Assembly: GCA_034666665.1 (NCBI GenBank)
Contig: JAXDLK010000290.1
Span: forward strand, 1 to 9,319
Length of the DNA: 9,319 bases
Origin: JAXDLK01 sp034666665
GTDB taxonomy: Bacteria; Desulfobacterota; Binatia; JACPRU01
Reading direction: 5' to 3'
In this document: positions 1-6,560 of the stretch, in pieces
Layout: the number at the start of each line of letters is the position of its first letter
How positions within the stretch are numbered: position 1 is the stretch's first letter
The notes under the pieces: model-generated
Told to the model about the DNA's origin: nothing
Seen by the model: only the letters and a program-made list of their open reading frames with translations
The model's database searches: none
Program-made: the position numbers and the translations under genes

Positions 1-1
1 T

Positions 2-1372
2 AGGGCGAACGAACGGTTGGCGAGAGAGTATCTCGCGTGGAACCTGGTTGACCACGACGGCACCGAAACGATGCTGAGAGACGTTTCCCGCCTTCCGGCC
101 GCACATCTTCTCCGCGTACGACCGGGCGAACGCCCATCGATCGAGCGCTACTGGGACGTGAAGTTCAGCGACCGGTTGGATACGGCCCCCTCCGACCGGG
201 AGCAAACGATCGCCCAGTTCCGGAGTCTCCTCGAAGAGACCGTGGCGTTGCATCTCCGCTCCGACGTGCCGGTCGGAAGCTCACTGAGCGGTGGCCTCGA
301 CTCTTCCGCGATCGTTTGTCTGGCCAGTCGCGAGCTCCAACGGAGGAACGCCTGGCGTGAAGACTGGCAGCATACCTTCACGGCGTGCTTCGACGATCCG
401 GCCCTCGACGAACGGCAATACGCCGAGCTGGTCGCACGACGCGCCGGCTGCCATCCGCACTTCGTATGGCCCCGCGGCGAACGACTCCGCGAGGATCTCG
501 AGCGCTGGGTGTGGCATCAGGAAGAGCCGGTCGGGGGTGCCGGGGTGTACAGCCAGTACTGCGTGGCACGGCTCGCGAGCGAGACGGGGGTCAAAGTCCT
601 GCTCGACGGCCAGGGCGCAGATGAGCAGCTCGCGGGATACCGCAAGTTCGGTGTCGTACACGTTCGTGATCTCCTGAGGCGAGGCCGGTACGGAAACGCG
701 CTCGCCGCGGCCGCGGGTCTTCTCGGCCGGGAGCTCCTGCAACCGAAGATCCTCGACGACGCATGGCGATACCTTGGCGGGACCACGGCCGGAGTGTCCC
801 AGCTGTGGCCGCGCGGGGATATGCCGGAGCGGCCCGCGGCATTCCTGCTGCGGGGTTCGCTCGCCGAGCGGTTGGAGCAAGATCTCCGGCGGTTCAGCTT
901 GCCGGCGCTTCTCCGCTACGAGGACCGAAACTCGATGGCGTTCGGCATCGAGGCTCGGGTTCCTTTCGTCGACCACGTCGTCGTCGAATCGATCGCTGCG
1001 CTCGCGGCCGACATGAAAATCCGGAACGGCTGGACCAAGCGAATACTTCGCGATGCCCTCGTCCGCGTGGTCCCCGACGAGATCCGCCTTCGCAAGAGAA
1101 AGGTCTATTTCGACGCCCCAGAGGCCGCATGGCTCCGCGGACCGTTGTCGGAGTGGCTTGCCGATACGCTGCAGGAAACGCGCCACCTCCCGCAGATCGT
1201 CGATGCTGGAGCGGTACGACACCTGCATCTTCGCTTCACCAGCTCGCGACGGGAGGACAGTCTCGCTGCCCTCCTCTTTCGCCTCGGGATGTACGAGGCG
1301 TGGGCGCGGCGTTTTCTCGAGGATGGCGCTTCCGTACGTCTCGACTGTCCCGCCATCGCTCCCAACCTTTGA
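2..1372 (+). CDS. Asparagine synthase (glutamine-hydrolysing), AsnB-type, 5'-truncated by window edge
   Basis: This is the C-terminal synthetase part of a class II glutamine amidotransferase, which uses ATP and glutamine-derived ammonia to amidate a carboxylate. The reading frame is open to the first base, so the true start and the N-terminal Cys nucleophile lie outside the window; 456 residues are visible against roughly 600-650 for the family. Numbering from base 2, the first 50 or so residues resemble the end of the GATase domain (ending ERYWDV). The PPi/ATP loop SGGLDSS is at 96-102, DGQGADEQLAGY at 202-213, and the active-site block RYEDRNSMAFGIEARVPF at 305-322. A C-terminal WTKRILRDAL...RKRK segment follows, typical of AsnB. 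The family is clear. Its role is less so: AsnB paralogues in surface-polysaccharide loci are often thought to amidate sugars or other glycan components rather than to make free asparagine. A 110-bp gap separates it from the O-antigen ligase gene. Confidence 0.93.
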   Translation, partial: RANERLAREYLAWNLVDHDGTETMLRDVSRLPAAHLLRVRPGERPSIERYWDVKFSDRLDTAPSDREQTIAQFRSLLEETVALHLRSDVPVGSSLSGGLDSSAIVCLASRELQRRNAWREDWQHTFTACFDDPALDERQYAELVARRAGCHPHFVWPRGERLREDLERWVWHQEEPVGGAGVYSQYCVARLASETGVKVLLDGQGADEQLAGYRKFGVVHVRDLLRRGRYGNALAAAAGLLGRELLQPKILDDAWRYLGGTTAGVSQLWPRGDMPERPAAFLLRGSLAERLEQDLRRFSLPALLRYEDRNSMAFGIEARVPFVDHVVVESIAALAADMKIRNGWTKRILRDALVRVVPDEIRLRKRKVYFDAPEAAWLRGPLSEWLADTLQETRHLPQIVDAGAVRHLHLRFTSSRREDSLAALLFRLGMYEAWARRFLEDGASVRLDCPAIAPNL

Positions 1373-1482
1373 CTCGTATTGCGGGATAGGTTCCCGGATG
1401 GCACGTTGCCGAGCGGCATGAGCTCCCGCGCGATCGTTTCGCTTAGGTTCGATCTCTGAGCGTTTCCCTCTCCAAGCGACCG
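1373..1482. other. Intergenic gap, asparagine synthase to O-antigen ligase
   Basis: This 110-bp spacer holds two small perfect stems: CGGGA/TCCCG (1382-1396, 5-nt loop) and TGCC/GGCA (1407-1418, 4-nt loop). Neither is followed by a T tract, so I do not call a terminator. No convincing promoter or Shine-Dalgarno site is seen. An in-frame TAG at 1444-1446 limits how far upstream the next gene can start. Confidence 0.4.
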
Positions 1483-2868
1483 GTGAGCGAACGCCCCGAT
1501 GCGGCGGACGGAGAGTCGTTCGAAGCCTTCCTCTCGCGGTCCACGCGGTATGCACCACTGATCGGCGCCGGGTTGGCCGCCTTTATCACTCTCCGAGCCT
1601 TCGGCCTTCGCGCCGGTCCGATCCTGCTGATCACGCTCGCCATCCCGACCCTTCCGCTTTCCATGCTGCACCCGGAGTTGGGCCTTCACGCTCTGGTTTT
1701 GAACTTCGTGAACGAGTTCGACGCCTACTACCATCTGCAGGAGTATTTTCCGTTTTCCCTCCCTGCTCTGCTCGACATCGCGGTCGTGATCGGCATCTAT
1801 CACCGATTCGGCCGCGCCCGACGCTTGCCGCGCCTTCGCAGCGCGACGACGGTCCTCCTTCTCCTGTACGTCGGATGGGTCACGCTTTCGGTTCTGCTTT
1901 CCGACGTGACCGTGCCGGGCCTCTGGGAGCGCTTTCGAACCGGCTTCCTCATCCGGCCCGTTCTCTTCCTCTTCCTGATCGTCATCGTTCAACGCCCCGA
2001 ACAGCTGCATCGGCTGCTGCTCGTGCTGTTCGTGGCGCTGACGATGCTGATGGCGGGTGGGCTCTCGGATTTCATCCAGAAGGGGGGCAGCGCGTATCGC
2101 GTGCGGGGGACACTCGGCGCGATCAATTACCTGTCCTACGTATGCATCGTGACGCTCCCGATCCTCATTTCCGTGTCCCTGTACCTGCGGGAACGACGGA
2201 CGAAAGCGCTCCTGTTCGCACTCTCGCTGGCCACTTTGTTCGTCGGGCTGCAAACGTTGTCCCGGTCGGGCTATTACTCGTTGATCATCACTCTGGGCTT
2301 CCTCGCGTTTCGGTTCACCCGACAGCCGGCTGCCCTGATGGCGACTCTAGTCTTCGCCGGCGTGTTCTACTTCCTCGTGCCCTCCGAGCTCGGGCAGCGT
2401 CTCGAGGAGGTTCAGTCGATCGAGCAGACGGACCGGTATCACCTCTCACAGCTCGGCTACCGCATGGCCGCCGCGAATCCGCTGCTCGGCGTAGGGTGGC
2501 ACGCATACGAAGCCAAGTTCCTCGAATACGACGCGGAAGGCATCTTCCGCCGGCCGCAAGGGCCGCATAGCCTGTACTTCGCGATCGCTGCCAGCTGCGG
2601 CTTTCCCGCCCTCGCGATGTATCTCGCCATGTACGGCATGACGTTCGCACGTTCTTTCGTCATTCAACGGCGGTACCGGAGGATGCGGGACTCGCGCAGC
2701 CTCGGCTACTATTTGGCGGTCGGCATCGAAGGCGGTCTGCTCGGACACTTCGTGTTCGGACTGGCCGGCAGCTATGGAGACAGTTACTACGCCTACTTGC
2801 TTCTGGCACTGGCCGTGATCGTCATCCGATTTCACCAAGAACACCCGCCGCCTGCGGCACTGGCTTGA
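1483..2868 (+). CDS. O-antigen ligase / Wzy-type polymerase family membrane protein
   Basis: A 461-residue, strongly hydrophobic protein with roughly ten to twelve predicted membrane helices, for example around 24-60, 92-106, 122-140, 156-170, 176-193, 213-235, 242-278, 282-300, 361-389, 407-427 and 434-450. The large polar stretch at 301-360 is the expected periplasmic loop. Family hallmarks are RGTLGAINYLSY (209-220, the conserved Arg of WaaL/Wzy proteins), SRSG (260-263), NPLLGVGWHAYE (332-343) and PHSLYF (361-366) with the conserved His. Such proteins transfer or polymerise undecaprenyl-linked glycans at the periplasmic face of the inner membrane. GTG at 1483 is the first usable start after the in-frame TAG at 1444; no good ribosome binding site precedes it. 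Sequence alone does not separate ligase, Wzy polymerase and protein O-glycan ligase. Its stop overlaps the start of the methyltransferase gene. Confidence 0.87.
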   Translation: MSERPDAADGESFEAFLSRSTRYAPLIGAGLAAFITLRAFGLRAGPILLITLAIPTLPLSMLHPELGLHALVLNFVNEFDAYYHLQEYFPFSLPALLDIAVVIGIYHRFGRARRLPRLRSATTVLLLLYVGWVTLSVLLSDVTVPGLWERFRTGFLIRPVLFLFLIVIVQRPEQLHRLLLVLFVALTMLMAGGLSDFIQKGGSAYRVRGTLGAINYLSYVCIVTLPILISVSLYLRERRTKALLFALSLATLFVGLQTLSRSGYYSLIITLGFLAFRFTRQPAALMATLVFAGVFYFLVPSELGQRLEEVQSIEQTDRYHLSQLGYRMAAANPLLGVGWHAYEAKFLEYDAEGIFRRPQGPHSLYFAIAASCGFPALAMYLAMYGMTFARSFVIQRRYRRMRDSRSLGYYLAVGIEGGLLGHFVFGLAGSYGDSYYAYLLLALAVIVIRFHQEHPPPAALA

Positions 2869-3569
2869 AGGGTCTGCCGCCTCCCAGTGACACTCGGTCG
2901 ACGCGGCGAACCTTCGACGCCGAGTACAGCCGGTATCACGACGACCCCGGTTATCGTGCGCGCGACTCTTCGGCATACGACCGCCTGAACGTGGAGGATC
3001 TCTGGCGCCGAGTGCGCCAAGTGCTCTCACGCCTTCCCGGCTCGCCCGCGCGAGTCCTCGAGATCGGCTGCTCCGGCGGAGCCAGCTTGGACCGAATGAG
3101 GCGGGAGACTGCGGCCCCCGTTGTCATAGGTGTCGACATACGGAGAAGCGCCCTCGCGACTGCACGCGAGGCGGCGATCGGTTCGACTCTCATCGAAACG
3201 GATTGCCTGCCGATTCCATTTCGCGACGGCTCCTTCGACGTCATCTTTCAATTCACCACCTTCTCGTCCATTCCCGAAACCGACGCGAAGGTGCGCATCG
3301 CGCGTGAGATTCTGCGAGTGCTCGCGACCGGCGGTGTCTTTCTCTGGTACGACATGCGCTATCCGAATCCAGGGAACCGGTTCACGAGGTGCGAGACACG
3401 AGCAACGATCGGCCATTACTTTCCCGGCACGGACTTCCACCTCGAGAGCATGACCTTGATTCCGCAGATCGGTCGCTGGATCTATCCGAGCCGCCCGCGT
3501 CTGGGCGGCCTTCTCGGCCGTCTTGCCGGATTGCATTCACACTATTTTGGGTGGTTCCTCAAAGGTTGA
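2865..3569 (+). CDS. Class I SAM-dependent methyltransferase (Methyltransf_11-like)
   Basis: A 234-residue predicted cytosolic methyltransferase with the Rossmann signatures in order: motif I VLEIGCSGG (64-72) binding SAM, the acidic end of strand 2 at D91 in GVDIRR, DGSFDVI (121-127), and LRVLATGGVFLWYD (150-163). The last 70 residues are less conserved and probably determine the acceptor. The TTG start overlaps the preceding stop in a TTGA arrangement, which suggests translational coupling with the O-antigen ligase gene; no separate Shine-Dalgarno sequence is visible. A GTG at 2991 is an alternative start but would remove an N-terminal segment (FDAEYSRYHDD...) typical of these enzymes. The context points to methylation of a sugar or lipid carrier in glycan assembly, but the substrate is not readable. 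The 3' end overlaps the convergent GT4 gene by 33 bp. Confidence 0.9.
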   Translation: MKGLPPPSDTRSTRRTFDAEYSRYHDDPGYRARDSSAYDRLNVEDLWRRVRQVLSRLPGSPARVLEIGCSGGASLDRMRRETAAPVVIGVDIRRSALATAREAAIGSTLIETDCLPIPFRDGSFDVIFQFTTFSSIPETDAKVRIAREILRVLATGGVFLWYDMRYPNPGNRFTRCETRATIGHYFPGTDFHLESMTLIPQIGRWIYPSRPRLGGLLGRLAGLHSHYFGWFLKG

Positions 3570-4628
3570 GCTGCCCGCCGCGTGAGAGGCGAGAGGGCTA
3601 CCGCACTTCGCAAGACCGAGCACATCTACCCACTGCGGCGCAACTCGATCCCACGAGTAATCCTGAGCGCGTTCATAGCCGCTGCGCGACAGCCGCTCCG
3701 CGAGAACCCCATCACCCAAGAGATCCAAGCATGCGGCGGCGAATCGCCCCTCGTCCTCGGCGACGAGTAAGCCATCCATGCGATCGCGGATCAGATGAGG
3801 AGTTCCGCCGACGTTCGTGGCGATGACGGGTACGCCGGAAGCCCACATCTCGAGCACGGTGACGGGCATGTTCTCGACTCGGTTCGATTGCACGTAGATG
3901 TCATGTGTCGCAGCCAACCGCGGGATGTCTTCCTTGGGAACCAATCCGAGGAAGGTCACGTTGCGGAGACCGAGCTGTCGTGCGAGGTCGGCAAGCTGCA
4001 CTCCAGCATATGGTTTGCCGGCCATGGTCAACTCCGTGTCCGGCTGCTGCTGTTGGACGCGAGCAAAGGCACGCAACGTCAGCTCCGGGTTGTAGATTGG
4101 ATGCTCTCCCCGAAGGTACAAGAACCGACGGCGAATCGGCGAGGGCGGGCGATATCGGTACTGCGAGAGATCGATCGCATTCGGGATGATGCGGTCGACG
4201 CGAATACCGAGAGCTCGCACGCCCTCGTAGAGGAACCGATGCGGCGCCACGAGCACATCCGCGAGTCCGAGAATCGTGCGGCTGGAGGCCGGCCAGCGGC
4301 GAACGAAATCGGGGATCCACCCGCCGCGCAATACGCCAACCACGCGTCTGCGAAATGCGCGTCCGTAAACGATCCCTATCGACTCCGGCACGAATGATCG
4401 GCCGGCGAAGATGTCGACCAGGACGACGTCGCTCGCCGCGATCTCGTGCAATCCGCGTACGGCCACGTCGGCGAAGCGATTTCGTGCGCTCTGACCGCGG
4501 CCAATCACCGCGACCGGAACGCCCTCTCGACGAAGCCCGGCGGCGATGAGACTGCCTTGTGTCGGCAGCCCTCCGACGACACAAGGCGTGAGGATCACGA
4601 GCCTCTTAACCTGGTCGCAATCAGCCAT
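3537..4628 (-). CDS. Glycosyltransferase family 4 (GT-B fold)
   Basis: A 363-residue protein, a usual length for GT4 enzymes, which transfer a sugar from a nucleotide-sugar to a growing lipid-linked glycan at the cytoplasmic face of the membrane. The N-terminal half starts with a strand and Gly-rich loop (LVILTPCVVGGLPTQGSLIAA, about 10-30, read in two blocks). The hinge has PNAIDLSQY (149-157). The C-terminal nucleotide-sugar domain has GKPYAGV (204-210), the E-x7-E pair E252/E260 in ENMPVTVLE, and GVPVIATNVGGTPHLI (265-280). The ATG at 4628 is preferred although the Shine-Dalgarno signal is weak (GGGCGGA abutting the ATG); a GTG at codon 11 has AAGAGG only 3 nt away. It lies 60 bp downstream of the beta-helix gene on the same strand, so the two may be cotranscribed. 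Its 3' end overlaps the convergent methyltransferase gene by 33 bp. Donor and acceptor sugars cannot be predicted. Confidence 0.92.
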   Translation of the reverse strand: MADCDQVKRLVILTPCVVGGLPTQGSLIAAGLRREGVPVAVIGRGQSARNRFADVAVRGLHEIAASDVVLVDIFAGRSFVPESIGIVYGRAFRRRVVGVLRGGWIPDFVRRWPASSRTILGLADVLVAPHRFLYEGVRALGIRVDRIIPNAIDLSQYRYRPPSPIRRRFLYLRGEHPIYNPELTLRAFARVQQQQPDTELTMAGKPYAGVQLADLARQLGLRNVTFLGLVPKEDIPRLAATHDIYVQSNRVENMPVTVLEMWASGVPVIATNVGGTPHLIRDRMDGLLVAEDEGRFAAACLDLLGDGVLAERLSRSGYERAQDYSWDRVAPQWVDVLGLAKCGSPLASHAAGSSTFEEPPKIV

Positions 4629-4688
4629 TCCGCCCGGAGCTTACCAAACACCCCGGGGGGAGCCGACCCAGAAGGGATTGCCGGTGGA
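4629..4688. other. Short spacer between beta-helix and GT4 genes
   Basis: A 60-bp gap read on the minus strand between the TAA of the beta-helix gene and the ATG of the GT4 gene. It contains a C4G6 run with a CCCCGGGG palindrome at 4651-4658 but no T tract, so no intrinsic terminator is called and readthrough into GT4 is plausible. Confidence 0.4.
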
Positions 4689-6167
4689 TTATTTACACCG
4701 GGTCAGCGGAGAATACGGGAAGGCGCCGACGTCGGAGCCTGATGCACCTTTGCCGATCGCAGCGGATCCAGAGCAGAGATTGAAGTTGCCGGTCGCAGAG
4801 CTGACGAACCTCGGATTTGCTACGAAGGAGTGGACGTCGAGCCCGAGGGCCTGGAGCGAACTCGGTGCCGCAACGGAGCTCCGACTCTGGAATAGGTTGT
4901 AATCGCCGTCATAGCCGAAGACGTTGATCAACGTGTCGAAGCCGTAGAGCTCGCTTCCGCTCGTGGAGAAAATGTTGTTGGTCAGGTGTTGCCTGGGCGG
5001 GATCGAACGGGTGCTTTCTCTTCGCGGATCGTAGTACGGATCCATACTGGCGCCGAGTTCCCGGAAGACGATCAAGGCCCCCGTACCGCCGTGATAGAAG
5101 GTGTTGTGATCGAAGACGTTGTTTGCCTCGGGCAACCAACAGACGTTACCGCTGCACACGGTGTAGGCGCCCTGGTTCGCCGCAGGCACGGCGTCGAAAT
5201 ATAGTCCGTCCGCGATGCGCACGCTCTCCGTCGTGCCACCGACCGTCCAGAAGACGTTTCGCTGGAACTGATTCCCCCAAGCGTTGTTCGCTTGGTAGTT
5301 CATTGCCCTTCCCGACCCGACCTTGAAGCGATTGTTGTAGAAGACGTTTCGCCGCGGGTGAAAGTATCCTTCACTTCCCGACTGGATCAGCAGGTTCCCC
5401 GCCTGCGACTCCTTCAGGTCGAAGATGTTGTCGGCGATGTAGTTGTCGTCGGCTTCATCCCTCATGAGGAGCCCGATCGCCCGGCCACTCGGCGACTGGA
5501 CGGTGTTTCCACGAATCTCCAACTTACGCCCGCAGCTGATCCAGAGAAGACGCGCTTCCGCCTCGGGATCGCTCGCGGCGACGGAGGCACTGATGGCGCC
5601 CACGAGGGTATTGTTGATCACGCGATGACGCCCCTCTGCGCAGAGGTGTGTCGCGTCGCTTCCCGTGCTCAAGCGGAATAGCTTCTCCTTGCTGGAGGGT
5701 ATCGTCGTCCATTGCAGGAGGTTGTCCTGGACGAGCGCATCCTGCACGGGATCGTTGTACAACCCGGCGAGAAGAAGACTCTGCATGGTGTTTTTCAGGA
5801 TCTTGATTCGATCCCCTTGATACACCGCCACCGGCCCGAGCTTCGAGTTCTGGATGACGTTGTCGTTCGCGTTCGGGCCGTACACCTGAACGCCCTGAGA
5901 GCTCACGACGTTCTTGATCGTGACCTTCGACTGCTCCGTCACGAGGATCGCGAACGTGCCAGCCGTGATTCGGTAATTGGCGCCGTCGATCGTGATCCCG
6001 CTCTGCTGGACGTCCAAGCAGGACTCTGCTGTCGTGGAGAGGTTCGCGCCCAGCCGTACGCTGCCGTACACCTTCCCGCAGGTCTTGATGATGGTTTGCG
6101 CGCCCGCAGGTGCCGGGACGATAGCCGCCAAGGCGATCGCGATCACGAGCGAGATCCAACGTGGCAT
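4689..6167 (-). CDS. Secreted right-handed parallel beta-helix repeat protein
   Basis: A 492-residue exported protein. A Sec signal peptide is clear: MPRWI, hydrophobic core LVIAIALAAIV (7-17), then PAPAGA|Q with likely cleavage after residue 23. The mature part is built from degenerate beta-helix coils with N-x-hydrophobic ladders, for example NVIQNSKL (103-110), VINNTLV (183-189), NYIADNIFD (242-250), NVFYNNRF (274-281), NVFDHNTF (350-357) and TNNIF (396-400). The C-terminal block NPRFV...GNFNL...GSDVGAF (451-483) resembles the choice-of-anchor Q type ending of such proteins. The ATG at 6167 is chosen because GGAGG lies 5 nt upstream and the signal peptide begins there; the frame is open further upstream to 6374, but that stretch is Arg/Ser-rich and would bury the signal peptide. 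Eight cysteines are present in the mature chain. Beta-helix proteins in glycan loci include lyases, epimerases and polymer-binding proteins; no catalytic motif is assignable here. It leads the minus-strand pair with GT4. Confidence 0.88.
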   Translation of the reverse strand: MPRWISLVIAIALAAIVPAPAGAQTIIKTCGKVYGSVRLGANLSTTAESCLDVQQSGITIDGANYRITAGTFAILVTEQSKVTIKNVVSSQGVQVYGPNANDNVIQNSKLGPVAVYQGDRIKILKNTMQSLLLAGLYNDPVQDALVQDNLLQWTTIPSSKEKLFRLSTGSDATHLCAEGRHRVINNTLVGAISASVAASDPEAEARLLWISCGRKLEIRGNTVQSPSGRAIGLLMRDEADDNYIADNIFDLKESQAGNLLIQSGSEGYFHPRRNVFYNNRFKVGSGRAMNYQANNAWGNQFQRNVFWTVGGTTESVRIADGLYFDAVPAANQGAYTVCSGNVCWLPEANNVFDHNTFYHGGTGALIVFRELGASMDPYYDPRRESTRSIPPRQHLTNNIFSTSGSELYGFDTLINVFGYDGDYNLFQSRSSVAAPSSLQALGLDVHSFVANPRFVSSATGNFNLCSGSAAIGKGASGSDVGAFPYSPLTRCK

Positions 6168-6172
6168 CGAGT

Positions 6173-6177
6173 CCTCC
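6173..6177 (-). promoter_or_regulatory. Shine-Dalgarno site deciding the beta-helix start
   Basis: The minus strand reads GGAGG followed by 5 nt (ACTCG) and ATG at 6167-6165. This is the best ribosome binding site in the window and fixes the signal-peptide start in preference to the in-frame extension up to 6374. Confidence 0.8.
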
Positions 6178-6475
6178 GTAGCTTCTGCGGTCATGCGACA
6201 GGAGTCAGCACGATCCATGCCCGCGCCACGGTCAACAGAAACGCCCGCCAAACAGCGGCTTTCTCGAGCCCGCAGCGGTTTGCAGCCCGCAACGGACGAC
6301 GCGCTACGCAACAAATCGTGCGGACCTGAAGACGAAGGGGCATGGCAGGGGCTCCGTCGCGATCGGATGCGCATCGGTGGCCGAACCTTCGAGCTCGCGA
6401 TCTCGACACCGAAGTCCCGCCAAGCGAGTAAGTGCGACGAGTCGTGGCGGCATCGTCCGCCGCCGCACTACGAGC

Positions 6476-6504
6476 TTTAGAACTCCATCGGACCGTTCTA
6501 CAGT
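6476..6504 (+). promoter_or_regulatory. Candidate sigma70-like promoter for the GT-C/PHP pair
   Basis: TTTAGA (6476-6481) and TACAGT (6499-6504) each match the -35/-10 consensus at 4 of 6 positions, with an ideal 17-bp spacer. Transcription would begin near 6511, giving a leader of about 50 nt to the TTG at 6561. Four-of-six matches occur by chance, so this remains a candidate; it would be inconsistent with the upstream GTG start at 6432. Confidence 0.3.
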
Positions 6505-6544
6505 TCGGTGTGGTGCTGCAGCCGTCAGATGACGTGTCGTGGCC

Positions 6545-6550
6545 GAGAGG
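6545..6550 (+). promoter_or_regulatory. Possible Shine-Dalgarno site for the GT-C gene
   Basis: GAGAGG lies 10 nt ahead of the in-frame TTG at 6561. Spacing is slightly long, but it is the only SD-like string near the point where the membrane protein begins, so it supports the TTG start over GTG codons at 6432, 6510, 6513 and 6534. Confidence 0.4.
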
Positions 6551-6560
6551 TACCGTTGGT

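Larger units (their letters stand above)
6168..6560. promoter_or_regulatory. Divergent intergenic/promoter region between beta-helix and GT-C genes
   Basis: About 390 bp between two divergently transcribed genes, so it should hold promoters for both. No convincing gene is seen: the frames running through it on both strands encode Arg/Ser/Ala-rich, low-complexity extensions of the flanking genes. On the minus strand a TTGACC box (6230-6235) has only a poor -10 (CGTGCT, 6207-6212) at 17-bp spacing. A better plus-strand candidate is listed separately. No clear inverted-repeat operator or riboswitch was recognised. Confidence 0.5.

Noticed and set aside
1399..1418. Possible sigma54 promoter starting with TGGCACG
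   Set aside because: The TTGC follows directly without the required spacing, and no GC element lies at the correct -12 position.
1382..1418. Two small hairpins as an intrinsic terminator
   Set aside because: Stems are only 4-5 bp and no T tract follows either.
281..1558. Long minus-strand open frame of 425 codons opposite the asparagine synthase gene
   Set aside because: It is antisense to clear AsnB motifs, is Arg/Glu/Pro-rich without any recognisable domain, and long antisense frames are expected in GC-rich coding DNA.
1105..2253. Minus-strand open frame of 382 codons opposite the O-antigen ligase
   Set aside because: The very hydrophilic Glu/Gln/Arg composition is what the complement of a membrane-helix gene produces; no domain or ribosome binding site supports it.
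5524..6159. Second minus-strand frame of 211 codons within the beta-helix gene
   Set aside because: It is a frame-shifted shadow, Arg/Asp/Gly-rich, lying wholly inside a gene with a clear signal peptide and strong Shine-Dalgarno site.
6061..6167. Exosortase/PEP-CTERM association of the secreted protein
   Set aside because: The protein has a Sec signal peptide but ends in a soluble Cys-containing tail; there is no PEP motif, C-terminal helix and basic end.
6168..6374. N-terminal extension of the beta-helix protein by 69 residues
   Set aside because: It would bury the signal peptide behind an Arg/Ser-rich segment and ignores the GGAGG site placed exactly for the ATG at 6167.
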